From Crocosphaera sp. (lineage in GTDB: Bacteria > Cyanobacteriota > Cyanobacteriia > Cyanobacteriales > Microcystaceae), in NCBI GenBank assembly GCA_030064935.1, contig JASJEA010000001.1, forward strand, positions 1-64,000: 64,000 nt of DNA, in the 5' to 3' direction. How positions within the stretch are numbered: position 1 is the stretch's first letter; the number at the start of each line of letters is the position of its first letter. A model generated the notes under the pieces. It saw only the letters and a program-made list of their open reading frames with translations. It was not told where the DNA came from and did not search any database. This document shows positions 35,863 to 44,555 of this stretch, piece after piece. The position numbers and the translations under genes are program-made.

Positions 35863-36699
35863 ATGAGTCGTACCTATCAAACTACTGGCATTATCTTAAA
35901 AGGAATGCCTTTTCAAGAAGCTGATCGCTTGGTGACACTTTTATCTCCTGAATATGGGTTAATTCGTGCAATTGTTCCTGGTGCTAGAAAACAAAAATCA
36001 AGTTTAAGGGGAAGGTGTGAATTATTTGTCGTTAATAGGTTACTTATTGCCAAAGGGCGATCGCTTGATAAAATTACTCAAGCTGAAACCCTCGAATCTT
36101 ATCCAGGGTTAAGTAAAAACTTAGGAAAGCTGGCAGCCGCTCAATATTTAGCCGAATTGGTCTTAAATTTTGCTTTGGATGATCTTCCTCAAGAAGAAGT
36201 TTTTGCACTCTTAAATGAGCATTTGCGACGGTTAGAACGGATGTCCGTGGCTGAGAGTTTATATAGTTATTTGGCACAAGCTGTTTTCCATTTATTGGCC
36301 ATCGCAGGCATTGGACCCCAAGTTCATTACTGTTGTCTGACGCAAGAAGATTTAACCCCTAATTTTTCTGAACCTAATTGGTGTGTGGGTTTTAGTTTTG
36401 ATGCAGGAGGTATCATCAATTTAGAGGTCAAAAATAAGGAAACACAAGACCCCAATTCTCTTGTTTTTCCAGTTATTAATCATAAACTGAAAGCCCCCAC
36501 CTTGGCTTTATTACAACACCTAAATCAATCTTCTTTACCCTATCCAGGCAAAATTTTACCCGCAAGTATTCTTGATAGTGATTTTGCAGTTCCTTGGTCA
36601 GAATTAGAATACATTTTAAGAAATTATGCTCAATATCACTTAGGGCGTTCTTTTCGTTCTGTTACCCTGATTGATAATTTACCTGAAGCAGAATTTTAA
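35863..36699 (+). CDS. recO: DNA repair protein RecO
   Basis: The 278-residue protein begins with the OB fold typical of RecO ([21 protein letters not shown], then [15 protein letters not shown]-like segment [11 protein letters not shown]). It continues with a helical domain ([10 protein letters not shown]), and two cysteines (CCLTQED and NWCVGF) of the partial zinc finger remain. RecO loads RecA at gaps with RecR. Length is usual for cyanobacteria. A MITE lies 160 bp downstream. Confidence 0.93.
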   Translation: MSRTYQTTGIILKGMPFQEADRLVTLLSPEYGLIRAIVPGARKQKSSLRGRCELFVVNRLLIAKGRSLDKITQAETLESYPGLSKNLGKLAAAQYLAELVLNFALDDLPQEEVFALLNEHLRRLERMSVAESLYSYLAQAVFHLLAIAGIGPQVHYCCLTQEDLTPNFSEPNWCVGFSFDAGGIINLEVKNKETQDPNSLVFPVINHKLKAPTLALLQHLNQSSLPYPGKILPASILDSDFAVPWSELEYILRNYAQYHLGRSFRSVTLIDNLPEAEF

Positions 36700-37016
36700 G
36701 GAAATTTAGAAAAAAAATAGGGGAACCGTTATTCTGTGTTGCTGAACGATTCCACCTGCCGATCCATCCTTGAGAGGAGAACACTTATTGATTTCATCAT
36801 AGGTTTATTAAAAATAATTGTCAATAGTTTTGAGAAAGATTGTCAATAAACCCTCACATAACCTGACTTCGATATAGGGAAATTTGGAGACAACTTACTA
36901 AAATCAGCAGTCTCAAAGCCTCATTGTCTCGTTTAAAAAATAATAATCCCGAACTCCGAACTCAGGTTCACATGGAAGAGACCAAGAAAATTTGACCTCT
37001 TCCATGTGAGCAAACT
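36700..37016. other. 317-bp gap with a transposed A-family MITE
   Basis: The gap lies between recO (plus) and the SLH porin (minus, ending 37017). It contains the A-family element at 36860-36968 and a further 150 bp of unrecognised sequence (GGGGAACCGTTATTCTG and CCTTGAGAGGAGAACAC). A small transcript is possible but not supported by a known motif. Confidence 0.5.
36860..36968. mobile_element. A-family MITE copy 3 with 5-bp target duplication
   Basis: The 109-bp element begins AACCTGACTTCG and ends CGAACTCAGGTT, a 12-bp inverted repeat with one mismatch. The 5 bp CACAT lies directly on both sides (36855-36859 and 36969-36973). Its inside matches copies 1 and 2 at 32 kb. A duplication of the target and matching terminal repeats are the marks of transposition by a DDE-type transposase supplied in trans. 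Confidence 0.75.
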
Positions 37017-38768
37017 TTAGAACTTAAAGGTAGTCCGCAGAACCCCTACCCAAATACTATTGTTGTCGTCATCTCCTTCTGGGTTAATCACCACATAGAA
37101 ACCAGGAGTTAACAAGATATTGTCATTCAGGGGATATTTGTATTGAGCTTCGATGATGTAAGGCGTGTCCCGATCAGGAACCCTTAAATCTCCTGGGAGG
37201 GCATCAATACGCTCTGCGGTAACAAATTGACCTCCACCGACAGAAAGTACAGCCCCTTCTTTAAAGATATCAACGGCAGAGAGTACACCAGCCCAAGTCC
37301 ATAAATCCGCACCAAGGCCGCGACGATCATCTCCATTAGCTGGGTTAGCAAACCCTTGGGCGCGGGCTAAAGCATAAGCACCTGTGGCATGGAGATGGAA
37401 AGTATCATTGATACGCCAGTCCCCTGTTAGACCATAACTATCCCGTAGGGTTGGTGCATCTAGGAAGGGATCACTGGCCACACGGCTACCGTTACTAGAA
37501 GAAAGATTAGCATCACCCTCTGCAAAATAAGAGAAAACATAGGTGAAACTAAAGGATAAATTATCGCTGGGATAAGCGGATAATTGACCCCCAGCACTGT
37601 AGGAACCATTAAATAAACCTTCTCCTAAGTCTGGGCTATTACCATTGTCAGCTAAGTAGAGACCTCTGACTGTAAATAAATCGTCCCAGAACTTATATTC
37701 ACCACCAGCCCCAATCCCTTCAGGACCACGGAATACCAAAGGATTACGACGCATAAAGCGAGATAAGGCGCCCGATCCTCCACTGGCGAAGAAAGGGTTT
37801 CCTACGTCAAAAATATTATCAATATCTAAAGCACTGGTTCCCACAAAGCCTCGGAAATTACCAATGGGGAAGCGATAGTAAACGTCATTAAATTCCACAT
37901 CAGCATCGGTAGAAGCATCATGGCCTAATCTGGCCATAGTGGTTCCCGTTGCCCGATCCCAACGAGGGATGGTTCCTGACTGAAAACGAACCCTTAAACG
38001 ATCTTTTCCATAGAAACTACTATCAAAATTAAAACGAGTCCGGAAGGCAAGGGTGGCATTGTCGTCAATACGTCGGGTTATGTTTTCGTTACTGAGACCA
38101 AAGTTTTCAATGGCATCTCGTTGACGAGAATCGATCGCTCTTTCCCCTGCTGCGGTGGAAAAGGTAAAGAGAACTTCTGCGTTTAACTTGGTGGTTGTGG
38201 AAAACTGATGATCTTCCAAAAACGCTACCCGTTCCTCTAGATTACCTATGCGCGCCCCCAAAGCGATTAATTCTTGCTCAAATTCTTGTGCTAGGCGCTT
38301 TAATTTCTCGATGTCTTCCCGTAAAACAGCTACATTTTCCTGTAATAACCGTTCTATTGTATTTAAACAAGCGTTTAAACCAGCAGCAAACTCCCAACGA
38401 GAGGTGGCGCGGTTGCCTCGAAACGTGCGATCGGGATAACCTACAATACAGCCATAACGCTCAACTAAACTTCTTAAAGCTTCATAAGCCCAATCAGTAG
38501 GAGACACATCCCGTAACTCAGAAATACTGGTCACTTGAGACATTCCATCCCCAGAACTATTATCCCGAAACTGTTTGCTAGTATCTCGGTTCAAAGGGGT
38601 TTTTAGGGTTGGACGATTTTGTAAAATTCCCAGGGCTTCATCTGGGGATATAATATCTTCTTGGGCCCCAGATACAGTTGGGTTAGCCATAGTTCCTGTG
38701 GTGGCTAACAGAGAAAAGCCGAAAGCTACTGGCATTGTTTTTAGCCATTTAGCTAATAAAGTTGACAT
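37017..38768 (-). CDS. SLH-OprB iron-uptake porin
   Basis: The 583-residue outer-membrane protein has a normal signal peptide (MSTLLAKWLKTMPVAFGFSL, cleavage near ANP/TVSG). An SLH domain lies at about residues 80-150 (LRDVSPTDWAYEALRSLVER, CIVGYPDRTFRGNRATSRWE). A coiled coil follows (DIEKLKRLAQEFEQELIALG), then a beta-barrel of about 380 residues ending in VLRTTFKF. Such porins bind the cell-wall polysaccharide through SLH and allow passage of small solutes, including inorganic iron. It is a paralogue of the porin at 26025. Confidence 0.93.
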   Translation of the reverse strand: MSTLLAKWLKTMPVAFGFSLLATTGTMANPTVSGAQEDIISPDEALGILQNRPTLKTPLNRDTSKQFRDNSSGDGMSQVTSISELRDVSPTDWAYEALRSLVERYGCIVGYPDRTFRGNRATSRWEFAAGLNACLNTIERLLQENVAVLREDIEKLKRLAQEFEQELIALGARIGNLEERVAFLEDHQFSTTTKLNAEVLFTFSTAAGERAIDSRQRDAIENFGLSNENITRRIDDNATLAFRTRFNFDSSFYGKDRLRVRFQSGTIPRWDRATGTTMARLGHDASTDADVEFNDVYYRFPIGNFRGFVGTSALDIDNIFDVGNPFFASGGSGALSRFMRRNPLVFRGPEGIGAGGEYKFWDDLFTVRGLYLADNGNSPDLGEGLFNGSYSAGGQLSAYPSDNLSFSFTYVFSYFAEGDANLSSSNGSRVASDPFLDAPTLRDSYGLTGDWRINDTFHLHATGAYALARAQGFANPANGDDRRGLGADLWTWAGVLSAVDIFKEGAVLSVGGGQFVTAERIDALPGDLRVPDRDTPYIIEAQYKYPLNDNILLTPGFYVVINPEGDDDNNSIWVGVLRTTFKF

Positions 38769-38959
38769 AGATTTAAGATCCTCACACCTGGATAGACCAG
38801 TTTCCCTAATGATTATACAGACTATATGGTAGAAAGTGGTTTTTAATAGATAGTTAAGAACAGACTAAGAGAATTTTATTGTCAATCTAAATCTCAGCAT
38901 AAATCCCCGCATGACTGAGTGGGTGGGATTCATACCGACTATTAAAGAAGTCAAAAGTC

Positions 38960-39085
38960 AATCAGAATGCGCTAATTACTGCTCCCTCAAGTTGGAGGCT
39001 TGAAACAAGGAAAATTCTTCTTCTCTTGGTCCATTGGATATGGCGAGGAAACCTCGCCATCCCTGGATCGCTTTTCATTTAATTA
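38960..39085. repeat. Inverted copy of dispersed repeat B
   Basis: It reads CAATCAGAATGCGCTAATTA, CTCCCTCAAGTTGGAGGCTT, AAGGAAAATTCTTCTTCTC, then TCCATTGGATATGGCGAGG and CTGGATCGCTTTTCAT, with an internal hairpin GGCGAGGAAACCTCGCC. The same blocks occur in reverse order at 61950-62110. It lies between the porin start and the pilin operon. Confidence 0.55.
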
Positions 39086-39256
39086 TTTTATATAGCCAAA
39101 TTTAAAACCAAAAAAATCTAAAATAAGGGGATTATTACGCAAAAAGTCGAACTTTATCTTGCTTATTCCATTTTACGAATTTTAATCAATTTGAATCTCT
39201 TGAAAGACTTCTACTAGCCTTAATTTGCCCTCTTGAAAACTTAAGAACCAAGAATT

Positions 39257-39284
39257 CCACGACTTTAGCTTAGGGAAGTCGTGG
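39257..39284. repeat. Hairpin CCACGACTT/AAGTCGTGG, IS200/IS605-end-like
   Basis: Perfect 9-bp arms with a 10-nt loop. In IS200/IS605 and IS1341-type elements, similar CCACGAC hairpins mark the element end after tnpB. No tnpA or tnpB frame is beside it, so it would be a remnant. Resemblance rests on memory of such ends, not on a match here. Confidence 0.4.
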
Positions 39285-39571
39285 CAGTATCAAGTGAAAA
39301 TACTTAACTAGAATTAGCATAATTATTTCTAGTCAAAACTTTATCGAAGTATTCATAAAAAAATCCCTAGATTTACTGTTTTGATTCCGTTAAAAAGTGG
39401 GAATAATAGAGACGTGACAAATATCACTTATTGGTCCTACACTAAGTCACTGTAATTTGTCACGAAAACTTCAAGAATAGCAGTTCGGTCTAGCTTGAAA
39501 AATCTAGGTCAATCTTGTTGTTTTTCTTTGCTTTGAATGCACCCTTATATAAAAAATTTAGGACGCAAAAT

Positions 39572-41302
39572 ATGAATACAAAATATACACAAATCTTTTT
39601 GTTTCTTTCCCGATTTTCCCGAAAAAATAACAAAGGTTTTGCCATGGCCTTTTGTTTAACTATTGGGGTAGTTCTAGCTGCGACGGGAACAGCTATGCTT
39701 ATCAGAAGTAGTAATGAGAGTAAAAACGTCGCTGCTCAAGAAAACACCGCTAGGGCTTCAGCTAAAGCTGATGTTGCTGTTGGACGAATGCGTAGGTTTT
39801 TAAATGAACCCCAACATAGAGAACTTATAAAAAAGCCTCTAGGTGATTGGGCAGGCTTTACTGGTTCTGATAATGATAGTAATAATAATAATGATAATAG
39901 TGATAATAGTGAGACCAGTGATTCTAGTGGGATAGAAGGTATTGCTTGCGATGGTGATTCAGGTTCAGAGGATTCAGGTTCAGAGGATTCAGGTTCAGAG
40001 GATTCAGATACAGAGAATGCTGAGTCTGAAGCAGTTGACACTGCAATGCTACAAAAGCTTTTAGCAAAAGAATGGATTCCCATTGATAATAATGATCCAT
40101 CAGCCGGAGATTACCGTTTACGAGATTACTGCTTAGTAGAACCTGAAATAAACGATATAAATGGCAATAGAGAATGTCCCTCAAGTGAAGCTCAGGTCGA
40201 TCCAGAGGAGCTTGACAGAGTCTGGTTGCAAGTTGAAGCTCGTGCTATTAATAATGATAGCGATGATCTCAACACAAATAATTCGATTAGGGCTGTAGAA
40301 ACAATGATTACCCTCAACAAACCTCTCACCGAAGAAGAAGAAGAAGAAGAAGAGGAAGAGGGTGGGGGTACTGATATTCCGGGATTATGGGTAAGTGATA
40401 CCGATAATGGATCGGGAGGAAGAATAGATAATGCTAAACTCTCCAGTAATAACTATAAGGCAGTGAATGCGGATACCTGGGTAGACTGCACTCATAATAA
40501 GAGTGATAGCAGTCTAGTACAAAAGAATAAGATTGATCCTACCCCCATCGCCATACGAGGTCAACAGATTATCCCTGGATTTTTAGATGTTCGGGATGAT
40601 TTACCTGCGGTTCCGCCTATTCCCTCGTCAGGAGTTAAAAATATGGGATCTCGTGATTGGAGTGATTGTTATGCAACCCTTCCTCGTATCCCTGAAAATA
40701 GTTCTAGTTGTAGTGTTGGTTCAGGAACAGATACTCCTGTTGGGGATACTTATTACTATAAATTTACTGGTGATGACTCCCTTAAAGTTAATAACGCACA
40801 ACTGAGAATTAAACCTCCTGTCGGGAAGAAAGTCGTAATTTTTGTTACTGGAGGCATTCAAGTAGATGGCACTGGGAAAAAGCATGGTCCTTCAGCCACT
40901 TGCAGGAGCCACACCAATACCAATCAAACAATGAAGGTAGATTCCTACATTGGTGATCCCGATGATCCCAGTAAACTAGAAATTTACAGTACCTCAAACT
41001 CAAAAGAAGTCAAATTGTCGGGTCAAAATATTATTAGTGGTTTTATTCATGCACCCAAGACCAAGGTTCTCATATCTCAATCAGAAATTCGTGGGGCAGT
41101 ATGGGCTAAGGAGTTTGATGCCAGCAACAGTGGGGGAGGCTCTTCTGGTTGCGCTTACGCTGTTAGACAAATGGATGTGGGTACACTTCTTGTAACCGGC
41201 GGCGGGGATGAAACTGAAACTGAAACTGAAGAAACAGCACCCTCTCAAGCGCCACCCACCCTTGGAACTATAGGTTCGTATCGAACCCTTGAAGCTAAGT
41301 AA
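39572..41302 (+). CDS. PilX-like pseudopilin with acidic repeats
   Basis: The 576-residue protein has a prepilin-type start: RKNNKG then FAMAFCLTIGVVLAATGTAM, with cleavage after Gly and no Glu at position +5. The middle carries three 15-bp repeats (39957-40001) encoding DSGSE units, and a run of ten Glu at 40331-40360. The C-terminal half holds 7 or so cysteines. This fits a PilX-like minor pilin fused to a large Cys-containing domain. It is the first gene of a four-gene operon with PilV-, FimT- and PilW-like proteins. ATG 39572 follows AGGACGC; the longer frame from 39515 lacks this site. Confidence 0.8.
   Translation: MNTKYTQIFLFLSRFSRKNNKGFAMAFCLTIGVVLAATGTAMLIRSSNESKNVAAQENTARASAKADVAVGRMRRFLNEPQHRELIKKPLGDWAGFTGSDNDSNNNNDNSDNSETSDSSGIEGIACDGDSGSEDSGSEDSGSEDSDTENAESEAVDTAMLQKLLAKEWIPIDNNDPSAGDYRLRDYCLVEPEINDINGNRECPSSEAQVDPEELDRVWLQVEARAINNDSDDLNTNNSIRAVETMITLNKPLTEEEEEEEEEEGGGTDIPGLWVSDTDNGSGGRIDNAKLSSNNYKAVNADTWVDCTHNKSDSSLVQKNKIDPTPIAIRGQQIIPGFLDVRDDLPAVPPIPSSGVKNMGSRDWSDCYATLPRIPENSSSCSVGSGTDTPVGDTYYYKFTGDDSLKVNNAQLRIKPPVGKKVVIFVTGGIQVDGTGKKHGPSATCRSHTNTNQTMKVDSYIGDPDDPSKLEIYSTSNSKEVKLSGQNIISGFIHAPKTKVLISQSEIRGAVWAKEFDASNSGGGSSGCAYAVRQMDVGTLLVTGGGDETETETEETAPSQAPPTLGTIGSYRTLEAK
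39957..40001 (+). repeat. Three tandem 15-bp repeats encoding DSGSE
   Basis: The unit ATTCAGGTTCAGAGG occurs three times in succession without mismatch, and a degenerate fourth unit follows (ATTCAGATACAGA). It lies in frame in the pseudopilin gene, so copy number changes keep the reading frame. Confidence 0.85.
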
Positions 41303-41482
41303 CCTATCTCTCAATACTGTTCGTTTAATCAGATTTTCTGCTTTTGATAGGGAAGGGTGGCAATAGGAAGCATAGGGAATCAAGAATTAAGAAACAATCA
41401 AATTTACCCATTGCACATTTGCCTTGATCTCCTGACACTTCCCATCCCCCTAACACCGTCGTCTTGTCTAGAAACTTAAACC

Positions 41483-42427
41483 ATGAACAAACTACTTTTT
41501 AAACTGATACTTCATCGGTCAAAACCCAAAAATAATCAAGGATTTAGTCTCTTTGAAGTTACCATTTCCATCTTAATCTCTTCGGCCTTTTTGATGGGAA
41601 CCTTACAAGCGATGACCATCAATGCTGTGATGCAAATTAAATCCGAACGAAAAGCTAAGGCTAATTTTTGGATTCAACAAGATATCGAACAATTACAAGC
41701 GATCGCCAGTGCCATGAAGCTTGACAATTACATCTTGGATACGGGAGAGGAAGAAAATGACCAAGAGAGGGACATACGTGAACTTCTCAATTCTGACGAT
41801 CTCAATGGACGAAGGCTTTGTCGTCGTTCCAAGAAAAAGAAAGACGAACGTTTTGGAGCCGATTTTGTCAAGCTCACTGACTACTTGCTGCAAGAAGATC
41901 GATATCCAGAAAAAGATCCTGAGGGGGAAGACTATCCTGCTGCCTACGCTGGAAAATCTATCCAGGCAACTAAATCCAATATCAATATTACTGCTAATAC
42001 CAAGGTTTTCTCAGATACTATCGAATTTACTCAATATGAGATGGATGAGGATAGGAATATTATTTACACCGACGATGTGCCAAAAACCTATACCGCCAAA
42101 GACTCCAACGGTAACAATAAAAAAGTGGTGGTGCAAATAGTCGCTAATGGCAGTGAGGAGGAAGATAACCCCGATGCCCAGAACAATCTTATCAACAAAA
42201 ATTACCGTCTCGTTCGACTGATGAGTGTTGATAGTCAGACTAAATACGACCTTGTCCAAGTTTATTATCGAGTAGGAGAACCCTATGATCCCACAGATCC
42301 CAATCCCACAACAAGAGGAAAAGACGACAATAACGACTTCCTGCGAGACGAAGAATCCGGCAGGAGGTCGATTATTTCCTATAATTATACGGAGATTATG
42401 CCGGCCGCTGTTAATGAGTGCAGTTAG
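41483..42427 (+). CDS. PilV-like minor pseudopilin
   Basis: The 314-residue protein has a class III signal: SKPKNNQG then FSLFEVTISILISSAFLMG, with cleavage after Gly and Glu at position +5. A hydrophobic helix of about 20 residues follows. The globular region is rich in charged residues (many Asp, Lys, Asn) and has few hydrophobic blocks. In type IV pilus and related secretion systems such minor pilins prime fibre assembly. The next gene overlaps it by 14 bp. Confidence 0.82.
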   Translation: MNKLLFKLILHRSKPKNNQGFSLFEVTISILISSAFLMGTLQAMTINAVMQIKSERKAKANFWIQQDIEQLQAIASAMKLDNYILDTGEEENDQERDIRELLNSDDLNGRRLCRRSKKKKDERFGADFVKLTDYLLQEDRYPEKDPEGEDYPAAYAGKSIQATKSNINITANTKVFSDTIEFTQYEMDEDRNIIYTDDVPKTYTAKDSNGNNKKVVVQIVANGSEEEDNPDAQNNLINKNYRLVRLMSVDSQTKYDLVQVYYRVGEPYDPTDPNPTTRGKDDNNDFLRDEESGRRSIISYNYTEIMPAAVNECS

Positions 42428-42959
42428 TAATCCCCATCAGGGATTAACCTTGATGGAGGTGGGTATTGTCGTTGTAATTTCTGGCATAATTGCAGGGATG
42501 GGTATCCCTCATGTACTGGCTCTGTTGCACGGGGATGAAGTTCAACAAGGAGTTGATAATATTCAACTAGCTTTACAAGATGCCCAAAAACAGGCTATTC
42601 GTCATGCCAAATCCTGCACCATTGTCATTAATCCACAACCCCAGTTACAAGGGAATGGGCAAGCAGATAATATTTATGTCAAAGATAGCGAGGCTCACGA
42701 TGGTTGTTTAGGTTCCGTTGAAAGAAAAATACCAGCCAAGGCCACCATTGAAAGTAATTTCCCCAACAATGAGATCAGTTTTTCTTTTAAAGGAAATACC
42801 ACCAGTGCTGGAACCATTCTCGTTAAACCCAAGCAAGGAATTGGGGAAACTAAATGCCTAGTAATGGGTGTGGGTTTGGGAATTATTAGAACAGGTATCG
42901 TGAAACCAGAGGAAGAGGACAAGGCAAACCCCAAGTGTGAACAATTAATAGAAAACTAA
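42414..42959 (+). CDS. GspH/FimT-like minor pseudopilin
   Basis: The 181-residue protein starts MSAVSNPHQG then LTLMEVGIVVVISGIIAGMG, with cleavage after Gly and Glu at +5. The downstream region (DNIQLALQDAQKQAIRHAKS) is typical of GspH/FimT, and ends in a beta-rich part with a cysteine pair. The ATG at 42414 overlaps the end of the upstream gene by 14 bp, suggesting translational coupling. The longer frame from 42285 would have no prepilin signal at its start. Confidence 0.83.
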   Translation: MSAVSNPHQGLTLMEVGIVVVISGIIAGMGIPHVLALLHGDEVQQGVDNIQLALQDAQKQAIRHAKSCTIVINPQPQLQGNGQADNIYVKDSEAHDGCLGSVERKIPAKATIESNFPNNEISFSFKGNTTSAGTILVKPKQGIGETKCLVMGVGLGIIRTGIVKPEEEDKANPKCEQLIEN

Positions 42960-42968
42960 AGGACAATC

Positions 42969-44492
42969 ATGTTAAAAATCTATTTAAAACTACTACAAAA
43001 ATATCGTCCTTCTGCTGGTTGGACATTGGCTGAATTAATGATTGCTGCAGGCATGACGATGATGGTCCTGATGGGAGCAGGATTTGGTTTAGTTACTCTT
43101 TTACAAGAAAATAAAGTTGCCAATGCAACTGGGGAAATGCAGCAGGATGTGAACCGAGCCACTGAATTTATCTCGGATGAAATTCGCAATGCTAAAATCG
43201 TTGAACATTTTGCCAGAGGAGATGATATTCAGCCCAGCAATCTTCACAGGGTTGAGGGGTATGCTCCTACGTTTTGGCGAAAATATATTCAAGGGAAAGG
43301 AAGCGATGCTAAAGTACCGATTTTGGCCTTGAAAATTGAAGGGGTTTATGAACGAGTTGTTTACTATGTCGATGACGTTGATACAAATGACGTTTGGAAT
43401 GGTCCTGGGGTCATTAGACGTTTTGGACCGTCTTTTAAGCTGGATGGAACTCACAGTGACGAACAAAAAAAAGATCCGAGTAAATGGAAAAGTGATGCGC
43501 TAGTGGATATGATACCAACTGCCTTAGAACCCGGTCAAAAACAGTGTTCCAATTTACCCCCAGACAATGAACTTTCTAATGGTTATATTGCTACAGATAC
43601 TCAAGGTATGGAATGGTATCGTCTTCCCCCAGCAGAAGCAGATGTAAAAGGGTTTTTTGTCTGTGTTCGAGAAGACAAACAGTTGGTACAACTCAATATC
43701 AAAGGAACAAATGTCGATCAATTCAAGCATTTATATGGAAAAGAGAAAGAAAATAAAGATATATTCGCCAAAGAAACTCGTCATACTGAGAAGATGCAGT
43801 ACAATGTAAATACAATGGTTCACGCTCGTTCTGAAGTGATCGGTAGTGATGGTCAGTCTTTGCCACTTTTCTCTATCATTGGCGGGAAAATTGCTTTTCA
43901 GGAAACAGGTCGGGCTAACTTAAATGTTCTTTATCTTGATGTCCCTTGTGTGGCTCAAGGTCTTGATCCCAGTGCTCCAGTTCCCACATTTGATCCCAAC
44001 AACATTGAAACTTATATCACTGTTTTGGATTCAGAAAAAGGAATCGCTGGTAAGGAGGGATTAGTGGAAGGGACCAATATAGGAGAATCTGTTTCAGTTC
44101 CTGCTAACACTCAAATAAGTGCGAAAATGGCAGAAAAGTCGGTTTGTGGTGTTGCTGGGGAGAAAATGGTTATTGAAATTAGTAACGCTGATCTGGTTAA
44201 ATTTGCCACTAATGACAATAGTGATCATGTTACCTTGAATGCGCTCATCGAGGATGATCTCTCACAATCAAAATACAGTGGTATCATTAATCAATTAGAG
44301 AGGAACAATTTAATTCGGTCTGATGGTTCTAATACTTATAACTTTACCCTTGCAGATAATCAGATTCTCTTTTTCGTTGAGTATGAAACCCACGAGGTAA
44401 CTGGTATAGACGCTAACAATATGCCCATACTAGAGCCTCAGACAGATGGGAATTATGATGATGGGATAATTCTGATAGAACTAACAAGGTAG
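42969..44492 (+). CDS. PilW-like minor pseudopilin
   Basis: The 507-residue protein starts with a prepilin signal: LQKYRPSAG then WTLAELMIAAGMTMMVLMGA, with Glu at +5. NATGEMQQDVNRATEFISDEIRNA follows, typical of PilW. The C-terminal domain has cysteines near residues 190, 225, 325 and 400. It starts 9 bp after the FimT-like gene and ends the operon. The set PilX, PilV, FimT and PilW is like the minor pilin or HpsABC-type locus of cyanobacteria; pilus assembly genes themselves are not in the window. Confidence 0.83.
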   Translation: MLKIYLKLLQKYRPSAGWTLAELMIAAGMTMMVLMGAGFGLVTLLQENKVANATGEMQQDVNRATEFISDEIRNAKIVEHFARGDDIQPSNLHRVEGYAPTFWRKYIQGKGSDAKVPILALKIEGVYERVVYYVDDVDTNDVWNGPGVIRRFGPSFKLDGTHSDEQKKDPSKWKSDALVDMIPTALEPGQKQCSNLPPDNELSNGYIATDTQGMEWYRLPPAEADVKGFFVCVREDKQLVQLNIKGTNVDQFKHLYGKEKENKDIFAKETRHTEKMQYNVNTMVHARSEVIGSDGQSLPLFSIIGGKIAFQETGRANLNVLYLDVPCVAQGLDPSAPVPTFDPNNIETYITVLDSEKGIAGKEGLVEGTNIGESVSVPANTQISAKMAEKSVCGVAGEKMVIEISNADLVKFATNDNSDHVTLNALIEDDLSQSKYSGIINQLERNNLIRSDGSNTYNFTLADNQILFFVEYETHEVTGIDANNMPILEPQTDGNYDDGIILIELTR

Positions 44493-44555
44493 AATTTTAT
44501 GGGGGCTTGTGAGGCCAACAGTTTACAATTGCTGTTAAATTCTTAAGATGAAATT

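Larger units (their letters stand above)
38769..39571. other. 803-bp gap with repeat B and an IS200/IS605-like end
   Basis: The gap lies between the divergent SLH porin (minus) and the pseudopilin operon (plus). It contains an inverted copy of the B-family repeat (38960-39085) and the perfect hairpin CCACGACTT/AAGTCGTGG (39257-39284), which looks like an IS200/IS605 end. The promoter of the pseudopilin operon probably lies after 39390. No other gene was recognised. Confidence 0.5.

Noticed and set aside
39736-40083. Minus-strand frame of 115 codons over the DSGSE repeats
   Set aside because: The repetitive protein is only the reverse reading of the acidic repeats.
42011-42259. Minus-strand hydrophobic frame in the PilV-like gene
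   Set aside because: It is opposite a supported gene and has no start signal.
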